29,063 nucleotides of DNA. It comes from HXMU1420-2 sp040830545. Lineage in GTDB: Bacteria > Pseudomonadota > Alphaproteobacteria > Rhodobacterales > Rhodobacteraceae. The DNA lies in assembly GCA_040830545.1 (NCBI GenBank), contig JBFOMB010000159.1, positions 1 through 29,063 on the forward strand, in the 5' to 3' direction. Within the stretch, counting starts at the first letter, position 1; every line of letters begins with the position of its first letter. A model generated the notes under the pieces. It saw only the letters and a list, made by a program, of their open reading frames with translations, was not told where the DNA came from and searched no databases. The position numbers and the translations under genes are program-made. Positions 24,973 to 29,063 of the stretch are shown one piece after another.

Positions 24973-25030
24973 GCCCCGGACCTGATCCGGGGCCTCGTGG
25001 TTGTCCGAGGTCCCGGGTCGAGCCCGGGAC
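24973..25030. repeat. REP-like palindromic doublet 2
   Basis: Palindromes at 24973-24993 (GCCCCGGA/TCCGGGGC) and 25010-25030 (GTCCCGGG/CCCGGGAC) lie 16 bp apart in the same orientation as doublet 1, again with CAG outside and GAGG inside. This is the only notable content of the 308-bp gap 24751-25058. It sits 29 bp beyond the stop of the minus-strand gene ending at 25059, where it would fold at the 3' end of that mRNA. Confidence 0.8.
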
Positions 25031-25058
25031 TGCGTTGTGTGAGAGGACAGCGAGCGTT

Positions 25059-26243
25059 TTAGCTGAATTCGTTGGCCAGCAGGTTCAGGCCCTTTTCCAC
25101 CCCCTCTGCTGCCTTCACAAGGTTGTCGCCGCCGGAGGCAATGGTGGACACACCCGTCGACAGGCCCAGGCTGCCGATCCAGATCACCCATTTCGCCCAC
25201 ACCGGATCCTTGTGGCGCAGGGCCGCCACGGCCTTGTCCGTGTCATCGCGGAACTTCTCGGCCGGTTTCAGCATGACGTGATAGGCTTCAATGTCCTTGA
25301 TCAACTTGGCCGTGGACTTGCGCATATCTTCCATGGACTCAAACAGACCATCGATCTTCTTACTCTTGTACTTGCGGTCCTTGACCATCTTGCCCAGTTT
25401 CTTGTCGATTTCCTTGTCCAGCTTGCCCTGCTGGTCCAGCAGCTTGTTCAGCTCCTTGCCCAGCTTGGCCACATCGCGGTCAATGTTTTTCAGCTTGGCC
25501 TTGTACATCTCGGTCAATCGGTCGACGCGGTTGAAGCCTTTCGTTTCTATCATCAGGAAGTCCGCGACAAATTCCTTGCCGATCTCTTTGGCCATGACCT
25601 TGGCCTTGGACTGTTTTTCATACGCTTTAACCAGTTCCTTCAGCGCCGCTTCCAACTGACCATGCACCTTCACGATGTCAGTCGTCACCTTCTGGATGGC
25701 GCGGGCGACGGACACGACGCTTTGGGCGATGGCATAGACGCTCGCCGCGATGGACACACCACCGGTGACAGCCCCCGCCGCCAGCGATGCGGTACTGGCA
25801 ATCGCCGAGGCCGAGCCCAACACAATCGCACAGCCGACCTTCAGCCGGTATTTCTTGCGATCCTTGTTAGCCTGTTTCCACTTGTTGAAATGGGTGTTGA
25901 CGACACCCTCGATGGATTTCTGATACTTGGCAAAGATCTTCTTGATGTCGCTGTCGACCTCTTTGCATTCCTTGTCGGTCAGGGGCATGACACCGCCCAG
26001 ATCGTCAGCCTGTTTGATGCGCAGGCTGACCTCGGTCAGCATCTTTTTGTATTCCGCTGTGGCATCGTCATACAACTTCGCGACAAAGCGCACGTCGGTG
26101 TCGAGCTCTTTGGCCGCGCTGCTGTCCATTTCGCAGGTCGCGACAAAATTCATGTTGCCGAGTTTAATGAATTTGGGCTTAACCGCCTTGCTGACCTCGT
26201 TCTTGATGTCAGCTTTGATAATCGTAAGCTTTTCCTTTCCCAC
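25059..26243 (-). CDS. Helical protein with central hydrophobic hairpin, unknown function
   Basis: A 394-residue protein of no family I can name. Lys/Asp/Glu-rich helical sequence at 1-134 and 182-345 surrounds a long hydrophobic Ala/Ser/Val/Gly-rich stretch at about 136-181. A basic KKYRLK cluster precedes that stretch, which is long enough for a membrane hairpin. A second hydrophobic segment lies near the C-terminus (349-370, WVIWIGSLGL). No signal peptide is seen. Long helices around a hydrophobic hairpin is the layout of helical pore-forming proteins such as ClyA or Xax/Hbl-type toxins. Membrane-anchored scaffolds could look the same. GTG start at 26243 with AGAGGAGA seven bases upstream. 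It lies upstream of the DUF2087 gene on the same strand and opposite the Lys-rich protein gene. Confidence 0.82.
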   Translation of the reverse strand: MGKEKLTIIKADIKNEVSKAVKPKFIKLGNMNFVATCEMDSSAAKELDTDVRFVAKLYDDATAEYKKMLTEVSLRIKQADDLGGVMPLTDKECKEVDSDIKKIFAKYQKSIEGVVNTHFNKWKQANKDRKKYRLKVGCAIVLGSASAIASTASLAAGAVTGGVSIAASVYAIAQSVVSVARAIQKVTTDIVKVHGQLEAALKELVKAYEKQSKAKVMAKEIGKEFVADFLMIETKGFNRVDRLTEMYKAKLKNIDRDVAKLGKELNKLLDQQGKLDKEIDKKLGKMVKDRKYKSKKIDGLFESMEDMRKSTAKLIKDIEAYHVMLKPAEKFRDDTDKAVAALRHKDPVWAKWVIWIGSLGLSTGVSTIASGGDNLVKAAEGVEKGLNLLANEFS

Positions 26244-26471
26244 GGGGGGATCTCCTCTGATGTGGCCCGGGGAGTGAGTCCGGGTAAATAAGGGTCAGGC
26301 TGTCATGTTTGGTTTCGTGGCTCTGCGATCCAGTTCACAGTTGCGTGAGTTGCCGACCCGTTACTGGTCTGTGAAACATGGTTTCGCGGCAAAAATAGGC
26401 TGACGTTTCTATTCACCTTCTTTCATATTGGGCTGAATCATCCGTTTGCAAAACTCGCAAATGGCTGCCGT

Positions 26472-27344
26472 TTAATCCCGATGACGCGCCTTTGTGGCCC
26501 GCCCCACTGTTCTGGGCCGCGAGAAATCAGCCTCAGCCTCCAGATCATCACTCGGATTCACCTGATCCGAGGTAAAGGCCCCGCCCCAATCCCCCAGTTT
26601 GGCCTCGAAATCGTCCCAGTCGGTCAGATGTTCCTGATCCCGGTACATGGCAAAGGGGCGCAAGGTGCTTTCGTAGAAATCCACCAGGTCATGCGGGCGG
26701 TATTGGCGCGGTGCATAGCCGTTCCAATGACGCACCTGTTCCAGCGGGCGGCGATAGCGACGGTCCTGGCTGGCCATCGGATAGCCGATGGGGATGGTGC
26801 CATAGGCCCGCATCCACGATGGGTATCCCAGCACCTCGGCCAGTTCAGCGTTGGTCAGGTCCTCCCCGCCACCCGAAAGCCAGGCCGAGGTCAGACCCTC
26901 AGCCGTGACCCCCAATTGGATGTTCTGGATCGCCGCCCCGAGAGAGCAGAGGAAGATCGCCTCGTTGTTGGCGTCGTATTCAAAATCCCATTCGGGTGAG
27001 GTGGATTGTGGGAAACAGACCTTCCAACGGGGATCACCCACAACGATGACAATAGCCACCGTGTTGGCAAGGTAGTGTTTGGCGACCGCCGGAAATCCCT
27101 TCGCATGATCGACCAGCCGCTGCGCCTGGCGCAGAAAGACCTGCCGCACCTCTTCGCGTTTTTCGGGGTCGTCCACCACGATGAAATCCCAGCATTGCGT
27201 GTTCGCCCCGGACGGCGCCCATCGCCCGCAATCGACGATGCGGTCCAGCACATCGCGGCTGACGGCGCGGCCCGCCTCGAACTTCCTTGTGCTGCGACGT
27301 GCGCGCATGATTGTCTGGAAACTGTCGGTTGGGTCATGTGCCAT
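26472..27344 (-). CDS. Nitroreductase-family FMN oxidoreductase
   Basis: A 290-residue member of the nitroreductase superfamily, flavoenzymes that reduce or dehydrogenate diverse substrates with FMN and NAD(P)H. The N-terminal phosphate-binding motif RARRSTRKFE and RWAPSGANTQCWDFIVV are typical. The central SLGAAIQNIQLGVTAEGLTSAWLSG is the conserved flavin-proximal block. The roughly 60-residue C-terminal extension after GYAPRQYRP, rich in Asp and Glu, is longer than in small nitroreductases; its role is unknown. A clear ribosome site AGGAGG lies seven bases before ATG 27344. The natural substrate cannot be inferred from neighbours. Confidence 0.9.
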   Translation of the reverse strand: MAHDPTDSFQTIMRARRSTRKFEAGRAVSRDVLDRIVDCGRWAPSGANTQCWDFIVVDDPEKREEVRQVFLRQAQRLVDHAKGFPAVAKHYLANTVAIVIVVGDPRWKVCFPQSTSPEWDFEYDANNEAIFLCSLGAAIQNIQLGVTAEGLTSAWLSGGGEDLTNAELAEVLGYPSWMRAYGTIPIGYPMASQDRRYRRPLEQVRHWNGYAPRQYRPHDLVDFYESTLRPFAMYRDQEHLTDWDDFEAKLGDWGGAFTSDQVNPSDDLEAEADFSRPRTVGRATKARHRD

Positions 27345-27606
27345 GTGGGGCCCTCCTGAGGGACACCATGTCCGGCGCGGCGACGAATGCCAAGAGCGGG
27401 AACAGGAATGGCGGGCACGGCTTGGGGATTACCGCACCCGCCAAATTGCGGAGCCACACTCACTCTGACTTAGGGGACGGTTCAAACTTGTTCCGCGTTG
27501 CGCCGCCCCCGCACCGCACGATCAATCTGCCTGATTCGAACACGGTTTTCTGTGAATGAAATCACATTGCCTGTGACACGATCCGTCAGACTTTGCCGCC
27601 GCGCGA

Positions 27607-27668
27607 GTCCCGGGCCTGACCCGGGACCTCTGACCTTGACGGCGGAGGCCCCGGATCAGGTCCGGGGC
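27607..27668. repeat. REP-like palindromic doublet 3, inverted relative to 1 and 2
   Basis: Palindromes at 27607-27627 (GTCCCGGG/CCCGGGAC) and 27648-27668 (GCCCCGGA/TCCGGGGC) lie 20 bp apart. Their order is the reverse complement of doublets 1 and 2, and the CCTC/GAGG inner flanks are kept. It lies 24 bp beyond the nadK stop, in the 347-bp gap 27345-27691, which otherwise shows no gene. Confidence 0.8.
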
Positions 27669-27691
27669 TGGCACATCGTTTGTGGCAGGCG

Positions 27692-28453
27692 TCAGGTAAA
27701 CTGCTCGGACAGAAGGCGTTCTTCCAACCCGTGTCCGGGGTCGAACAACAACCGGTGCGAGATGTTTGGCTCTGACGCAATCTCGACCCAGTCGATATTG
27801 GCCACCTGCGTGCTGTCCGCATCCGCCACAACCGGACGTTTGCCGGGTTCCAGCACGTCGAACCGGACCCGCGCTGTTTTGGGAAGCAGCGCACCGCGCC
27901 ACCGGCGTGGGCGAAAGGCCGCAATCGCTGTCAGAGCCAGAACATCCGATCCGATCGGCAGAATCGGACCATGGGCCGAGTAATTGTATGCTGTCGACCC
28001 TGCAGGTGTCGCCACCAGTGCCCCGTCGCAAACCAGTTCGTTCATCCGCACCCGGTCATCCACGGAAATCTTCAACCGCGCCGCCTGCGCACCCGCCCGA
28101 AGCAAGGACACCTCGTTGATCGCCAGGGCCTCGTGCGTGTTGCCATCCCGGTCCACGGCGTGCATCCGCAACGGGTTGATCGCCGCCTCCTCCGCACCTT
28201 CCAGACGCTCGATCAACCCCGCCTCGTTGTACTCGTTCATCAGGAAGCCGATGGTGCCCCGGTTCATCCCGTAAACCGGCACGCCCAGCGTCTGGGTCAT
28301 ATGCAATGTACGCAGCATGAACCCGTCGCCACCCAGCGACACGATCACATCCGCCTCTTCCGGTGCAGTGTTGCCATACCGCGTCTCCAACGCGGCACAG
28401 GCGGTCTGCGCCACAGGGGCATCACTGGCGAGGAATGAGATGTTTAGAGCCAT
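27692..28453 (-). CDS. nadK: NAD kinase
   Basis: A 253-residue NAD kinase phosphorylating NAD+ to NADP+. The catalytic GGDG motif is at 41-44 (SLGGDGFMLRTLH). MNRGTIGFLMN (63-73) corresponds to the family NxGxLGFL strand. EVSLLR, LVCDGALVATPAGSTAYNYSAHGPILP and the late DADSTQV complete the fold. The start at 28453 (MALNISFLASDAPVAQ) is chosen by family N-terminus; the open frame continues to 28564 but has no homology there. It is transcribed divergently from glyA across 174 bp. Confidence 0.95.
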   Translation of the reverse strand: MALNISFLASDAPVAQTACAALETRYGNTAPEEADVIVSLGGDGFMLRTLHMTQTLGVPVYGMNRGTIGFLMNEYNEAGLIERLEGAEEAAINPLRMHAVDRDGNTHEALAINEVSLLRAGAQAARLKISVDDRVRMNELVCDGALVATPAGSTAYNYSAHGPILPIGSDVLALTAIAAFRPRRWRGALLPKTARVRFDVLEPGKRPVVADADSTQVANIDWVEIASEPNISHRLLFDPGHGLEERLLSEQFT

Positions 28454-28627
28454 GGGCCGGTCCGCGTGTTCATTTCGCATCGACCCAAACACACCTATCC
28501 GTGATTGACCAGTGGGCCAAAGCACCGCTGCCGTTCCCTCGGTCTGAAAAGTCGCATTCCGCACTACCCCCCGGCGGTGCTATCGGCTAGGCACTGCGCC
28601 AGTTTGCCCATCCGCTAGGAGCCTCCG

Positions 28628-28864
28628 ATGAACGCCCCACACCGCGACACCGGTTTCTTCACCGAAACCCTGACCACCCGCGACCCTGAATTGTTTGCCG
28701 CCATAACGGACGAGCTGGGCCGCCAGCGCGACGAGATCGAGTTGATCGCATCCGAAAACATCGTCAGCCGCGCTGTGATGGAGGCACAGGGATCGGTGCT
28801 GACCAACAAGTATGCCGAAGGGTATCCAGGCCGTCGCTACTATGGCGGGCGATTGTTCCTTTAA
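28628..28864 (+). pseudogene. glyA: Serine hydroxymethyltransferase, 5' fragment only
   Basis: The first 74 codons are an intact serine hydroxymethyltransferase N-terminus: ELIASENIVSRAVMEAQGS, then LTNKYAEGYPGRRYYGG. The full enzyme interconverts serine and glycine with tetrahydrofolate and PLP and is about 430 residues. After the GG at 28844-28849 the reading frame continues with four unrelated codons to a TAA at 28862-28864, instead of the expected C-x-x-V-D-x-x-E block. No later part of glyA is found in the remaining 200 bases. The ribosome site AGGAG six bases before the ATG is good. The break may be a mobile element insertion, a rearrangement or an assembly join; glyA is rarely dispensable. 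Confidence 0.9.
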
Positions 28865-29063
28865 GTGTCAGGATACCCCGCCCAGCCGCGAGCGTTAGGG
28901 GCTGTTCTGTCCTGGTGAGGCAATAGATGACCGAACTGGGGCTAGCATGACCAACCCGAGGTGGTTTATGCGCAACGGCCGCTCCGTGGCCCCCGACAAA
29001 GGCCGCCTGGATGAGCCGCTGGCCTGGCATGCCCCCCCGGACGCGCCCGCCACTGCCGGTGAC
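28850..29063. other. Unidentified sequence beyond the glyA break point
   Basis: From 28850 the sequence no longer encodes glyA in any frame. It could be the end of an insertion element: TGTCAGGATACC at 28866 resembles the TG-beginning ends of several IS families, but no second end or transposase is in view. An open frame on the plus strand starts at ATG 28947 (MTNPRWFMRNGRS) and is still open at the window end after 39 codons; it has no recognisable domain. No ribosome site is obvious. Confidence 0.4.

Noticed and set aside
24936..26291. Long plus-strand open frame with many Leu/Gln/His opposite the hydrophobic-hairpin gene
   Set aside because: Composition is typical of the complement of a Lys-rich coding frame. 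The minus-strand gene has a good ribosome site and coherent protein features.
26445..26461. TTTGC/GCAAA inverted repeat beyond the nitroreductase stop as a terminator
   Set aside because: The stem is only 5 bp with a 7-base loop and no U-run follows on the minus strand.
27525..27545. GATTCGAAC as the T-loop of a tRNA gene on the minus strand
   Set aside because: The flanking bases do not form a T stem, and no acceptor or anticodon arms can be drawn around it.

Overview
The window looks like chromosomal DNA of a marine alphaproteobacterium of the Rhodobacterales (Roseobacter group). The evidence is the high GC content, the character of the division, hut and glp proteins, and two RNA features characteristic of Rhodobacteraceae. 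These are an array of hairpins with CCUCCUCCC loops ('cuckoo'/CcsR type) and a long mraZ leader ending in a terminator (UpsM type). Organism and RNA assignments rest on motif recognition, not on searches.

Layout. 1-596: 3' end of a UvrD/PcrA-type helicase gene, broken by an imperfect 74-bp duplication. 621-911 (-): small DUF1330 protein. 912-1957: about 1 kb without protein genes, holding the minus-strand hairpin array, several 10-bp-phased GGGA boxes that look like MraZ operators, and a strong terminator hairpin in the mraZ leader. 1958-9598 (+): division and cell wall cluster mraZ-rsmH-ftsL-ftsI-murE-murF-mraY, tightly packed. The cluster stops after mraY, whose stop codon directly abuts that of glpD. 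9599-11948 (-): glpR-glpD, glycerol-3-phosphate catabolism. 12088-14552 (-): two-gene operon of an ornithine cyclodeaminase-like protein and a histidine ammonia-lyase paralogue whose MIO-forming Ala-Ser-Gly is replaced by Ala-Ser-Asp. 14728-15606 (+): sulfotransferase.

15620-22898: complete histidine utilisation locus. hutI-hutH-hutG-hutU run on the minus strand with 4-nt overlaps, divergent from hutF-hutC. Together they encode the five-enzyme route histidine -> urocanate -> imidazolonepropionate -> formiminoglutamate -> formylglutamate -> glutamate, with a GntR-type repressor. A 16-bp palindrome lies between the two arms.

22999-26243: accessory-looking block of two Lys-rich, mostly helical proteins of unknown function. 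One has a central hydrophobic hairpin, as in helical pore-forming proteins. They flank a DUF2087 protein. Palindromic REP-like doublets sit in the gaps here and again before nadK. 26472-28453 (-): nitroreductase-family protein and NAD kinase. 28628-28849: first 74 codons of glyA, then an abrupt switch to unidentified sequence up to the window end.

Both window ends carry broken housekeeping genes, so contig-end artefacts must be considered there. The strongest leads for new biology are the MIO-less lyase operon, the helical protein pair with DUF2087, and the regulatory RNA/operator-rich region before mraZ.
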